This document shows, one piece after another, positions 51,401 to 57,410 of a stretch of DNA of 64,000 nucleotides. The position numbers and the translations under genes are program-made. The notes under the pieces are model-generated. The model was not told where the DNA came from, did not search any database, and saw nothing but the letters and a program-made list of their open reading frames with translations. Source of the DNA: Lumbricus rubellus (lineage: Eukaryota > Annelida > Clitellata > Crassiclitellata > Lumbricidae); the NCBI GenBank assembly GCA_945859605.1, contig OX243814.1, positions 27,794,286 to 27,858,285 of the forward strand. The letters run 5' to 3'. How positions within the stretch are numbered: position 1 is the first letter of the stretch; each line of letters opens with the position of its first letter.

Positions 51401-54400
51401 ACTTGTAATCTTACAGAAGAGGGCTGTTCGTATAATTGCGGGTATTCGTAAACGGGAACACACTGGCCCTTCCTTTAATGAACTTCATCTCCTGAAAATT
51501 GACCAGATAAAGGATCTCCAAATTAGCGAGTTCTTTTTTCGACTCGAACACGGTCTCCTTCCTTCGGTATTCCAAGGTTACCTCCCTCACGCCTCTGACA
51601 TCCATTCGCATTTCACTAGGAATTCATCTGCTTTTCGCCCTGTCAAAGCTCAATCTAATACTAGGCGGTTTACTATTAAATCTTATGGCACTAAAGTATG
51701 GAACACAATACCAATTGACATTCGTCAATCGAGTAGTCTGCAGGTATTTAAAAAGAAACTTCGTGTTCTTCTACTCTCCTCCACTAATGCTACTTGAAGT
51801 GCACATGACCATGTGTAGTTAAGATTTTAGTTAAGTACTTAGTTAAGTTTGTTTCTCTATATGCTCTTGACAATATAAGCTTTTCTGCAATCTGTCATCA
51901 CCTAATTTGTTTTAGTCTCTTTCTTTTAAGCTATCTTGATTAATTTTTCTTGGGACTTTTTTACTTGGGTGACCCTTCCCAGCGGGATGTCCATCCCTTT
52001 TGGGCCCCCCTTTGTAGCCAATGCATGCATGTTTTGTACTTTTATTGTTTTCTTGTTTTCTGGTTGCAATAAAGTGAATTGTATTGTATTGAATTGTATT
52101 GTAATAATGTAAGCCAGGGCAACAAGGTAAGCCAGGGCAACAAGGTAAGCCAGGGCAACAAGGTAAGCCAGGGCAACAAGGTAAGCCATTGCAACAAGGT
52201 AAGCCAGGGCAACATGGTAAGCCAGGGTAACAAGGTAAGCCAGGGTAACAAGGTAAGCCAAGGTAACAAGATAGGCCAGGGTAGTAGGGTAAGCCAGGGT
52301 AACAAGGTAAGCCAGAGCAACAAGGTAAGCCAGGGCAACAAGGTAAGCCAGGGCAACAAGGTAAGCCAGGGAAACAATGTAAGCCAGGATAACAAGGTAA
52401 GCCAGGGCAACAGGTAAGCCAGGGCAACAGGTAAGCCAGGGCAACAAGATAACTAGGTAAGCCAGGGCAACAAGGTAAGCCAGGGCAACAAGGTAAGCCA
52501 GGGCAACAAGGTAAGCCAGGGCAACAGGTAAGCCAGGGCAACAAGGTAAGCCAGGGCAACAAGGTAAGCCAGGGCAACAAGGTAAGCCAGGGTAGCACGA
52601 GCGAGTGACCGTTGGTGCTACACAGTAGCTCGTAAACCAATGCATTTCCTGGGCATTTCCTTGTCACTTCTTTAGCATTTCCTTAGTGCTCTAGAAAAGC
52701 AACAAAAACAACAAAAACAAATACGAAAATGAAAGCAAATAGGAGAGCAGGCCTAAGCATGTAGCCTAAGCTAATTTAGGACTTTAGGTCCTATCTTTCG
52801 TTAGGTTTTATTAAATGAAGATGTAGTCTTGTTAGAACTGGGGCCGCGTAGGCTACTACGAAACAGACCATGCAGCAATAACGGTGTAATTTGGAACGTG
52901 AAAGATATTTACTGAATTAGACTAGTACGGTACGGAAAGCGATCGTAACCTGGGCCCAAATTTTCATGGAATCTTATTGCGAACTTCCAACGAGGCATGC
53001 AAAGCGTGGAGCTTGGAAATCCAACAAGGCAAAATATGTTTGACCTCCCATTGCAACTTGCGTTGATATAAATGGGTTTTTAATTAGTCGGTGATTGACA
53101 GACGGTGGGCTGTGTTGGCCCGCATAGCACGATATACTATGAAGAATGCTCGACCAGTGCTGATCATTTCAACTTGCATTCTCTAACCCCACAGTTTGCA
53201 AGCTTTGTTGTAAGCTCTTTGTAATAATTATGTCAAACTAAATCTGTTGTCCATTGCATTACGCATAGCCAATTATTGCTTAGTGATAGGAACAGGGTGA
53301 AAATTGCCGAGGGGATTGGAAGGGGGTTTCAATCCCACCAGTCTTTCTTAGAGCCCCATAGTGAAGTCTGTTTTTCACACCCCCAATTCCAAATGGATCA
53401 TAGTCCAACCACCCTCACCCCCGTTGTTTTTCCACAATTCGCACACTGGACAGGGATAAGTGGTGTGGATTTTTAGCGTAGGCCTAACTGTGACAAAATA
53501 AGCGGTCATAAATTAAATTGCAATAATGAGCACTTGTAAGATAGGCCTACTTAGAATTACTGTCACATGCGTAATATAAATTAGCATTTACAAATAAAAT
53601 TACATTTGTCAGACTTGTTTTGTCATAAAAATTATAATAACAATGTCTGTTGTAAGCGGAACATTGGTTCTTGAAGACAATATACCTGTGCTAATTAAGA
53701 TCGCTGATTGTCACGTGACAGGTACCTGGCAACAAGATGGATGCGCACAATTTGGCGACCCTCTTCGGTCCGAACATTCTTCACAAGGCGAAAGGAGGAG
53801 CCTTCCAGGTGGAAAGCCTGGAAAGGGCCGAGGAAAGGGCAGAGGTCATCGGCGTCATTAAGGACATGATCGAACACCAGGCTGACATTTTTGAGGTAAC
53901 AAAATTATTATTAATAATTATTAATTATTAACAAAATTATTATTATTATTATTAGGCCTATTTTGTCCCAAGGTAAACATGATCCCTCAGGGACTTCAAC
54001 ACTCTCGATAAAAACAAATTGTCTTATTATTATTACTTTTATTTTTTTATTTTTTTTACCCAAGGTATCTCTGACAAAACATTGCTTGTAAACGGCAATT
54101 TCGGCATATGAAGTTTAAAGATTCATATCTTTTTATCCGTTCAACTTTATCTCATGAAATTCTGGAATCATATTCTTGGTCCAATTCTCTAAATATTTGG
54201 AAAATTTTTGCGTTATATGTTATCAGGCATTAGAGATACATGAAAAATAATTTGGCTTACTTTTTTTGAATCACGGTGTATTATTAGTGCATGACCTGCA
54301 TATTTTGTAGAAACTAGAGATAAGCGATGGATCTGATCATCTGAGGTCTCGAACTGGTATGCAATAAGTCTGCAGGATACACATTATCTGTTGCAGACGG

Positions 54401-57400
54401 CTATAACTAATGACAGATCACAAAAGCTGCAAAGTTCACCTAAACTGTGTCGACGTTTGACCCCAAAACTACAAAGCACAGAGGGCAGCAGCGGTCGAGG
54501 CCTGCTTACGAAATACCAGCGCTGCTTCATCAGCGCTTTGTCAGCAAACGCCAGAAGCACGAGCGCTTACTCTCGCTCATCACAAGCGCTGACTGGTCTT
54601 CAAGCGGAATGATTTAGCGCGGTCATCACGGAATAATAGCCGCTATTTTTAGTTCTTCAGACACTGAAATAGATGCGGCGCGGCCCGTGGGGGAGGAGGG
54701 ATATATGAAGGTCATACAAGCTATCTGGGTGGCAGAGCACCAAGGCTGTGCTCATACCGTGATGGTTAAACCACGCCTGGCGGTCGGAGTTCTAGGAGGA
54801 GGTGAAAGCAACAGCTGAGGCGGTTTCTGATGGACATTGGGAGATGGAGAAGGACGCGATATATGCTGGTCAGTATACCCGCGGCGGCAATCAGGGCTTT
54901 GATGCCCATAAAACACAGCGATGTGTGCGGTCTGACTTGATTGGCGGCACGCGTACAAAGAACCACACACGAGGATGAGACAGAATGTAGTATAGGGAGC
55001 AACTTGTAACCGCAGGAAGGCTGACTTACAGATACATACATAATTATATACACATAGGTACAGCTATCATGGATGAGAAAGGTAAATAAACTTTGGGAGT
55101 ATACAGACAGTATAGTACGCGTGGAGAGATAGGTGCTGCCATGGACTAATATACTCTAAGAACAAACAATGAGGTATACGTTGAAAGGTAGATTATTATT
55201 ATTATAGGCATTGACGTAGATTGGTAGTTAGGAAGATAAAGAGGCGCTGTATAAATTCTCGAAACGAATGAATGAAATACTATTAGAAATGTAGATTGTT
55301 AAATAGCGAGAGAGAGAGACAGAGACAGAGAGAGACAAGAACAGAGCCACAGAGAGCTACACAAAGCCACAGAGAGAGAGACAGACAGACAGACAGAGAC
55401 AGAACCAGAGACAGAACCAGAGACAGACAGAGACAGACAGAGACAGATAGAAAAAGAGACAGAGACAGACAGAAAGAGATAGATAGATAGACAGAGCCTC
55501 AAACAGACAGAGAGACAGACAGGCAGACAGACAGACAGACAGACATAATGGACAGGACAGGAATAATTCGATTACAATAGAAACCCGAACACACATGGGC
55601 GCCCGCAGAGATTTTTGTAGGAGGGGGCAACAATTTGACGATGGTCCCAGTGAAATTTTTTAGTAGCAAAAGCTTGAAAATCAAAAGCTGGAAATTAAGA
55701 ACACGGGTATTTTTAAACAGGTTTCGACTGCAAATTTCTCAGCTTTTTTAACCCTAATCCGAACAAGGGGGGGTCTGGCCAGACCCCCCTTCATATATTC
55801 CGTGCATAACTTTTTTAAAGGTGATAATTTCTCAAATTGCTTTTATGACTTTGTTCCTATATGGATGAGCTACAATTAGCACATCTAAGCGACCAAATCG
55901 GTTGAGTGATAAGGAGATACTGAAGATAATACTGACGGATATTGTATAATGTTGACAGTTTCGACAATAAGAGCAACAACTTAGAATGTGAACGTGAAAA
56001 GATACCAATGCCTGAATAACAACCTTCAGGTGTTTCTTATGATAAAAACAGTGTTGAAATTGAAGATGATGATGAACATGATGATGAGACTGGACTTTAT
56101 AGTGAAGATGATGATGACGAAACTGTTGATACTGATGAAGCCGAGAGACCTGAATACAAGTAAAGATCCGGATATGTTTGGCAGACAAATGCATTGCACA
56201 ATGTAGTAGGCAAACATGTGGAATAAAAGAATACGGACACATTATATGATAATATTCAAGATAGTTTTGACAGTTTCCTAACCAATGAGATGAGAGACAT
56301 CATCATTCGACATACAAACCCGACAGCAGCAGCTAACGGACTATGATAGGCCTACATGCATGATTACAATTTAGGTGAAGGCACATTCCATTAATTTTCT
56401 GATAGATATTTTGTAAAAAAATCATACTGACTTTGAATTTAACAGCATTTAATACTAATATTACTAGAATTATGATTTCTTTATTTGATTTTCCAAATTT
56501 TATAGATAGACAGTTATCGAGTCCATGAGACAGGTATGACAAACCGTCGCAATTAATGTTACTAAACATGTAGAGGGTCTAGTCTAAAATTCATCATAAA
56601 AACGATTTCGCTTGCATAGAGAGACTAATACATTGTTGTTTTTAGTCATTCTAACATCATCCTAAATAATTGGCATATAAAAAACACTATTACCTATGAA
56701 AAACCCAAATTAAAACGGGGGGTCTGGCTAGACCCCCCCTTGTTCAAATTAAGTTGGATTTTCGCTTGTTCGGATGAGGGTTAACATCATTTTTCAAATG
56801 AATAGTTTCCTTAGTGCGAAGAAATATGTTAAAAATAAAAAATGATGCTGAGAAGTAGGTTCCTTTAATGCGAAGAAATTTGTTAAAACCAAAAGTAGGC
56901 TAGTAGTTAGAGAAAAATATGTGTCAATTTTCCAGAGGGGCAAGTCCCTATGTGCGGGCGCCCATGCGAACACGTAGGCTATAACTGCAGAGAAGGAGAC
57001 ACAGAAACAGGAAGGCAATAGCAAAGAGAGAAATAGAGAAACATATACAAATTAAACCGTTGACACTATTTGACTTGTATTTTCTTGGCAGAAGAGAAGG
57101 TTTCATCGAAACCATGATATTTTTATTGTCAAAATGTCTGGCTAATGTATTATGTAAATTTTCTGTACCTTATCGGGCTCTCCCTGAGTTGCGGGTAATG
57201 TGCGACCGCAAGTTCGCACCCCACCCCCTCATCCAAGACCGGTACTGTAGGACATGGTGTATAAATAATTATTACAATTATGCGTTTTATTGTTATTTCT
57301 GTATGGCTTCAGCTGTCGGCTGAGCTGCACGATGAGACCCTGCGTGATCTGCTGAAAACGCACCCACAAGATGTCGACTACATTCTTCAGTGTCGGACCA

Positions 57401-57410
57401 TTAACTTCAG
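26160..57410 (+). CDS. ARHGAP6: ARHGAP6-like Rho GTPase-activating protein (10 exons; 3' end outside window)
   Basis: The family stimulates GTP hydrolysis by Rho GTPases and acts on the actin cytoskeleton. Exons are 26160-26281, 29638-29791, 32179-32295, 41922-42076, 43967-44231, 45119-45174, 48233-48383, 50052-50203, 53722-53895 and 57313-57410; all phases agree. Order of conserved blocks: a basic segment with [25 protein letters not shown] and [25 protein letters not shown]; a Ser-rich linker [13 protein letters not shown]; a lineage-specific His/Gln run; [27 protein letters not shown] with the arginine finger at 45142-45144; the [14 protein letters not shown] loop; [32 protein letters not shown]; and DVDYILQCR after the GAP fold. 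This order is that of vertebrate ARHGAP6. Introns hold a LINE, hAT, piggyBac and mariner elements and two damaged donor regions. The symbol is by homology. Confidence 0.94.
26461..26622 (+). repeat. 12-bp minisatellite GATTATGATTTAC
   Basis: About 13 units of GATTTACGATTATGATTTAC type with occasional GATTTTG and TAGCC variants. Confidence 0.85.
26674..28565. mobile_element. TA-flanked TIR element with repeated AACCTGGCCAC motifs
   Basis: The left end GGGTGACTTAGGATAAACC and TGGCCAC matches the inverted right end GTGGCCAGGTTTACC, CCAATCACCC. TA lies outside both ends. The motif (A/G)TAAA(C/G)CTGGCCAC or its complement recurs about 12 times, mostly near the ends (26694-27125 and 28080-28560). 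There is no intact transposase; the superfamily is unassigned. It lies in the intron between RhoGAP exons a and b. Confidence 0.7.
28630..29480 (+). mobile_element. 5'-truncated LINE, C-terminal RT fragment (CR1/L2-like)
   Basis: The open frame at 28646-29479 starts [19 protein letters not shown]. It continues with [25 protein letters not shown] and [15 protein letters not shown], then HWLPYPQRI. This is the RT thumb/C-terminal part of CR1/L2-type LINEs. After about residue 195 the frame drifts from the family. The 3' end is GAGCGCTATATCAAATT with an (AAAT)n tail. Confidence 0.85.
29517..29597 (-). repeat. Dispersed repeat ending GCTTTAGAA...GATTACGAT, copy 2
   Basis: Reads AATCGTAATATCC, TTTCTAAAGCGCCACTCG and CACCAGCTTATTCACGAGCG. 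It is inverted relative to 25974 and ends 40 bases before a RhoGAP exon. Confidence 0.6.
29638..29791 (+). CDS. ARHGAP6: RhoGAP gene exon b (conserved ITIPK block)
   Basis: Acceptor GTATACAG, donor CCGAAAG|GTAACA. It encodes [20 protein letters not shown], then [17 protein letters not shown] and GVPITIPK. Phase 0 in, phase 1 out. Confidence 0.92.
29833..30045 (-). mobile_element. tRNA-derived SINE, copy 5
   Basis: Minus strand, with A box GTGGTGTAGTGGTGGCG, B box GGTTCGAATCC, and 3' end GGCGCTGTAACAAGTGC. It lies 42 bases after the RhoGAP donor at 29791. Confidence 0.88.
30046..31660. other. Intron, mostly unassigned
   Basis: 30335-30450 is a fragment matching the LINE end at 58930-59045 (CGTAATGAACxTCTTxGTC, TTTCCGCAAGCGTTTGA). 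The frame 31056-31409 has no family resemblance and no supporting splice sites. Confidence 0.4.
31670..31865 (+). repeat. Minisatellite, ~24-bp unit
   Basis: About eight units of ATGAGCAGTGGGAACGCCGA with small length variants. Confidence 0.8.
32179..32295 (+). CDS. ARHGAP6: RhoGAP gene exon c (basic linker)
   Basis: Acceptor TTTGTATTGCAG, donor AAAA|GTAAGT. It encodes [19 protein letters not shown], then [16 protein letters not shown]. Phase 1 in, phase 1 out. The basic stretch follows the IPKDG motif as in ARHGAP6. Confidence 0.9.
32515..32662 (-). mobile_element. tRNA-derived SINE, partial copy 6
   Basis: The minus strand keeps the head (GTGGGGTGCGGTGGCATAG, CAGGTTCTAATCCACC) and the first part of the body (GGACCTTTGGCAAGTCCTT). 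The 3' end is lost. Confidence 0.75.
32663..33240. other. Intron, no gene seen
   Basis: Contains a short (AATTTATGATAATAAAT) tandem at about 32885-32945 and a degraded tRNA-like B box (CAGGTTCGAATCAT) near 33100. Confidence 0.35.
33245..33395 (+). repeat. Minisatellite with CATAGACTATGCAAGGAACA
   Basis: About six partial units of GCATAGACTATG plus AAGGAACACT; the half-unit GCATAGACTATGC is palindromic. Confidence 0.75.
33480..34350. repeat. Inverted purine/pyrimidine microsatellites (GAA)n ... (TTC)n
   Basis: 33480-33960 is purine-rich (GAA/GAC) on +, and 34140-34345 is (TTC/TCC)n on +. They can pair. The long minus-strand Ser/Leu/Phe frames across them are artefacts. Confidence 0.8.
34560..36430 (+). 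repeat. Simple-sequence region (CTGT)n, (TCTG)n, (GA)n
   Basis: 34575-34930 is CTGCCTATCTGTCTGT-type repeat, 35020-35065 (CTGT)n, 35500-35560 (TA)n, 35575-35915 (TCTG/TCTC)n, 36066-36130 (CTG)n and 36270-36430 (GA)n. No gene. Confidence 0.85.
36545..36840 (+). repeat. (GTAT)n microsatellite with (GTAC)n core
   Basis: GTAT/GTGT units surround a self-complementary (GTAC)n run at about 36704-36732. Confidence 0.93.
36841..38040. other. Intron, no gene seen
   Basis: AT-rich from 37050 to 37200. There is a 23-bp direct duplication (GATTGTAGCAATAGTTGTCG) at 37443-37490 and short (CACA/GACA) tracts at 37655-37710. Confidence 0.4.
38041..38505 (+). repeat. (CATA)n microsatellite
   Basis: Two long CATA blocks separated by CATGCATGAATGCATAC-type units at 38272-38302, with a CAATGTAC phase break at 38348. 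Confidence 0.95.
38506..39422. other. Intron, no gene seen
   Basis: Unique-looking sequence with no recognisable protein or repeat family. Confidence 0.4.
39423..39676. mobile_element. hAT-like MITE (254 bp), copy B
   Basis: Ends are CAGTGACGTATAGACAGG and, inverted, TAAGCCACTG. The flanks GCAGAGAT (39415-39422) and GCGGAGAT (39677-39684) match 7 of 8. Its body matches the copy at 17716. Confidence 0.82.
40365..40585 (+). repeat. (GA)n/(GACA)n simple repeat
   Basis: AGAGAGACAGA-type sequence; no gene. Confidence 0.85.
40586..41340. other. Intron, no gene seen
   Basis: Ends in a pyrimidine-rich (TTC/TTT)n stretch at 41140-41345. Nothing else recognised. Confidence 0.4.
41345..41645. repeat. 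Inverted pair of the GCTTTAGAA...GATTACGAT repeat
   Basis: 41345-41425 reads forward (CGAATAAGCACGCGCCC, GACGCTTTAGAAG, GATTACGATTAC). 41525-41645 reads reversed (AATCGTAATCTCGCG, TTTCTAAAGCGCCCAC, GGAACCAGCTTATTC). The two face each other and can fold into a hairpin. Confidence 0.6.
41922..42076 (+). CDS. ARHGAP6: RhoGAP gene exon d
   Basis: Acceptor GTTCCGTTTCAG, donor CAGAG|GTTTAC. It encodes [20 protein letters not shown], then NDNELNRLA. The FGIPL...ANDxE motif is conserved in ARHGAP6. Phase 1 in, phase 0 out. Confidence 0.92.
42134..42422 (+). repeat. (TATG)/(GTAC)/(CACG)/(CATA)n compound with (CATG)n core
   Basis: TATG units pass through GTAC (42167-42184) and CACG (42187-42222) to CATA. 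A (CATG)n core lies at about 42325-42369. It starts about 58 bases after a RhoGAP donor. Confidence 0.92.
43112..43245 (-). repeat. Dispersed repeat ending GCTTTAGAA...GATTACGAT, copy 5
   Basis: TAATCGTATTATAAACTCGG, CACAAAAGCTAAGTCGCGGG, ACCAGCTTATTCGCAGGCGC; its inner part matches 41555-41645. Confidence 0.6.
43778..43938 (+). repeat. 13-bp minisatellite TTTGACCTCTGTG next to a splice acceptor
   Basis: About 12 units, ending about 30 bases before the acceptor of the next RhoGAP exon. Each unit contains TTGAC, which fits the loose branch-point pattern. Confidence 0.88.
43967..44231 (+). CDS. ARHGAP6: RhoGAP gene exon e (Ser linker, His/Gln run, start of GAP domain)
   Basis: Acceptor TTTTTCCAAG, donor CACG|GTTAGC. 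It encodes [16 protein letters not shown], then [11 protein letters not shown], the run [16 protein letters not shown], and [19 protein letters not shown]. Phase 0 in, phase 1 out. The His/Gln run replaces a Lys-rich spacer in vertebrate ARHGAP6. Confidence 0.92.
44640..44745 (+). repeat. Retroposon 3' end with (GAAT)n tail
   Basis: GAAACTTAAGAAGCGC, TATATAAATTCTTGAATGAA and four more GAAT units. Confidence 0.5.
44840..44965 (+). repeat. (CATA)n microsatellite
   Basis: About 31 CATA units. Confidence 0.93.
45119..45174 (+). CDS. ARHGAP6: RhoGAP gene exon f with the arginine finger (56 bp)
   Basis: Acceptor CTTTTTCAG, donor ATTCAG|GTATAG. It encodes [18 protein letters not shown]. The Arg codon CGA at 45142-45144 is the catalytic finger of RhoGAPs (GxFRxxG context). 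Phase 1 in, phase 0 out. Confidence 0.95.
45175..46879. other. Intron with simple repeats
   Basis: 45478-45635 is a purine array of GGGGAAAGAGGGGCAAGAG units. 45640-45745 is a retroposon end (GGGAGCGCCTCTGGGTAG, GGCGCTCTGCAAAG, GAATGAATGG). 46620-46735 is (TA)n. No exon. Confidence 0.6.
46880..48012 (+). mobile_element. Degenerate mariner/Tc1-type element with duplicated arms
   Basis: Inverted arms flank a dead transposase. The right arm (about 47690-48012) has an outer and an inner version of a ~190-bp unit (GAATCATATTCTTGGTCC, CTTACTTTTTTTGAATCACG). The left arm has the inverse but lacks the outermost part. It lies 220 bases before RhoGAP exon g. Confidence 0.78.
47337..47660 (+). pseudogene. 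mariner transposase C-terminal remnant
   Basis: Across two frames it reads [20 protein letters not shown] and then [17 protein letters not shown], followed by [20 protein letters not shown]. The PNSPDLNP block is the hallmark around the last catalytic Asp of mariner/Tc1 transposases. A TGA replaces the expected Trp before PPNSP, and there are at least two frameshifts. Confidence 0.88.
48233..48383 (+). CDS. ARHGAP6: RhoGAP gene exon g
   Basis: Acceptor GTACATGTAG, donor CGAA|GTGAGT. It encodes [20 protein letters not shown], then [19 protein letters not shown] and NLYSAF. Phase 0 in, phase 1 out. Confidence 0.95.
48395..48540 (-). mobile_element. LINE 3' fragment (CR1/L2-like)
   Basis: Reversed, it ends AGGAGCGCTCCTGAGTAG..., then CCATATCAAATTCGCA and (AAAT)n. 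It starts about 11 bases after the exon g donor. Confidence 0.7.
48705..48920 (-). mobile_element. tRNA-derived SINE, copy 7
   Basis: Minus strand, GGGGCGCGGCGGTTTAGGGG head, B-box-like GGGTTTGAATCGG, and body AATTGTTCATGCACTTCGCG. The 3' flank consists of TATG-type repeats (48625-48715). Confidence 0.82.
48921..50051. other. Intron, no gene seen
   Basis: A 46-bp direct duplication (CATTACCACTGCAAGAACCA-type) lies at about 49612-49690. A (TTG/ATG)n tract at 49980-50040 leads into the next acceptor. Confidence 0.4.
50052..50203 (+). CDS. ARHGAP6: RhoGAP gene exon h, donor amplified
   Basis: Acceptor TATGTGAGCAG, donor GGCAACAAG|GTAAGC. It encodes [20 protein letters not shown], then [20 protein letters not shown] and [11 protein letters not shown]. 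Phase 1 in, phase 0 out. The last nine exonic bases and the start of the intron are the unit of the following minisatellite. In-frame alternative donors exist at 50222 and 50240. Confidence 0.94.
50195..50252 (+). repeat. Splice-donor minisatellite, 5' segment (3 units)
   Basis: 18-bp units GTAAGCC(A/G)GGG(C/T)AACAAG start at the real exon-intron junction. It is interrupted by the LINE at 50253. Confidence 0.93.
50253..51797 (+). CDS. LINE reverse transcriptase, N-terminally truncated (514 codons)
   Basis: Open without stops. Known RT blocks occur in order: [18 protein letters not shown] (about residues 69-86), [14 protein letters not shown] (148-161, first catalytic Asp), [20 protein letters not shown] (205-224) and the catalytic FADD (236-239). 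[25 protein letters not shown] and a C-terminal LQKRAVRII...WNTIP...FKKKL region follow. The endonuclease and RT start are missing. The ATG at 50253 is formed at the junction with the minisatellite and is probably not the native start. The intact frame suggests a young insertion. Clade is not resolved. Confidence 0.92.
   Translation: MVSPEEIMDIGRDIRLTHSKGVDDIDPCIAAPNLSLVARPLAEIINCSFSSGIVPQGIKIAKVVPILKKGDKDNVINYRPISVLPYFSKFYEKLMYNRLYGYVKNSNIIYPSQHGFQPGHSPYMALLNMQDMISKAIENNEYSVGIFFDLAKAFDTVDHNILLKKLDNYGIRGTQLRWFASYFESRTQRVLCNGVLSELGLIKYGVPQGSNLGPLLFLLYINDLANVSPTMFFILFADDTNVFYSNGSWQTLFQTVNVELSSIAVWFHANKLTLNLDKTNFILFKSHRKIKPNDNLCLLIDDISINQVESTKFLGVHIDQHLTWKVHINQIATKIAKNIGIISRVAYILPKTIRMNLYYTLVYPYLTYCNLVWASTYESRLHKLVILQKRAVRIIAGIRKREHTGPSFNELHLLKIDQIKDLQISEFFFRLEHGLLPSVFQGYLPHASDIHSHFTRNSSAFRPVKAQSNTRRFTIKSYGTKVWNTIPIDIRQSSSLQVFKKKLRVLLLSSTNAT
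50253..52105 (+). mobile_element. 5'-truncated non-LTR retrotransposon (Jockey/CR1 group)
   Basis: Contains an intact RT frame, a ~300-bp 3' UTR, and a tail AATAAAGTG then (ATTGT)n variants rather than poly(A). It sits inside the donor minisatellite; GTAAT occurs at both borders and may be a short target duplication. Confidence 0.9.
52106..52597 (+). repeat. Splice-donor minisatellite, 3' segment (~27 units)
   Basis: About 27 units of GTAAGCCAGGGCAACAAG. Most are 18 bp, with four AACAG-shortened or AAG-substituted variants. Nearly every unit keeps AAG|GTAAGC or CAG|GTAAGC. It ends at GGGTAGCACGAGCG. Confidence 0.94.
52598..53721. other. Intron, no gene seen
   Basis: Unique-looking sequence upstream of exon i; nothing recognised. 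Confidence 0.4.
53722..53895 (+). CDS. ARHGAP6: RhoGAP gene exon i
   Basis: Acceptor CACGTGACAG, donor TTTGAG|GTAACA. It encodes [20 protein letters not shown], then [20 protein letters not shown] and [11 protein letters not shown]. Phase 0 both sides. The alternative of starting at ATG 53737 is less likely, since VxGNKM is conserved. Confidence 0.93.
54075..54284 (+). mobile_element. Solo arm of the mariner-type element
   Basis: Matches the outer right arm of 46880-48012 (TTGCTTGTAAACGGCAATTT, TTATCAGGCATTAGAGATAC, TTTGAATCACGGTGTA). Confidence 0.8.
54285..55593. other. Intron with simple repeat
   Basis: 55240-55275 is a GGCGCTGTATAAATTCTCG retroposon end with GAATGAATGAA. 55307-55550 is (GACA/GAGA)n. 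Nothing coding. Confidence 0.45.
55752..56780 (+). mobile_element. piggyBac-type element nested in the hAT-like element
   Basis: Ends are CCCTAATCCGAACAAG and, inverted, CTTGTTCGGATGAGGG, with TTAA outside both (55748-55751, 56781-56784). Subterminal palindromes GGGGTCTGGCCAGACCCC (about 55778) and GGGGTCTGGCTAGACCCC (about 56719) mirror each other. Confidence 0.85.
56059..56346 (+). pseudogene. piggyBac transposase N-terminal remnant
   Basis: In one frame: an acidic stretch ([20 protein letters not shown]), [16 protein letters not shown], then [20 protein letters not shown] and RHTN. The last block resembles the Pfam piggyBac start, where an Asp/Glu-rich tail precedes F...ELL..IV..TN. In-frame stops after EYK, after HVE and at the end show decay. 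Confidence 0.7.
57313..57410 (+). CDS. ARHGAP6: RhoGAP gene exon j, donor occupied by a transposon
   Basis: Acceptor ATGGCTTCAG, present donor TTCAG|GTAGTC. It encodes [20 protein letters not shown], then [12 protein letters not shown]. Phase 0 in, phase 2 out. It matches the segment right after the GAP fold in ARHGAP6. The transposon end begins four bases into the intron. Confidence 0.92.

Larger units (their letters stand above)
55594..56966. mobile_element. hAT-like element (1373 bp) hosting a nested insertion
   Basis: Ends are CATGGGCGCCCGCA and, inverted, TGCGGGCGCCCATG. The flanks CGAACACA (55586-55593) and CGAACACG (56967-56974) match 7 of 8. Most of its length is the piggyBac relic at 55752-56780. 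Confidence 0.8.

Noticed and set aside
51912..52667. Minus-strand frames of 239-251 codons repeating LPWLTL/CCPGLP
   Set aside because: Reverse reading of the 18-bp donor minisatellite plus the LINE 3' UTR; not a protein.
53737..53895. Starting RhoGAP exon i at ATG 53737 using AACAAG as acceptor
   Set aside because: There is no pyrimidine tract before it, while the acceptor GACAG at 53721 keeps the conserved V-x-G-N-K-M sequence.
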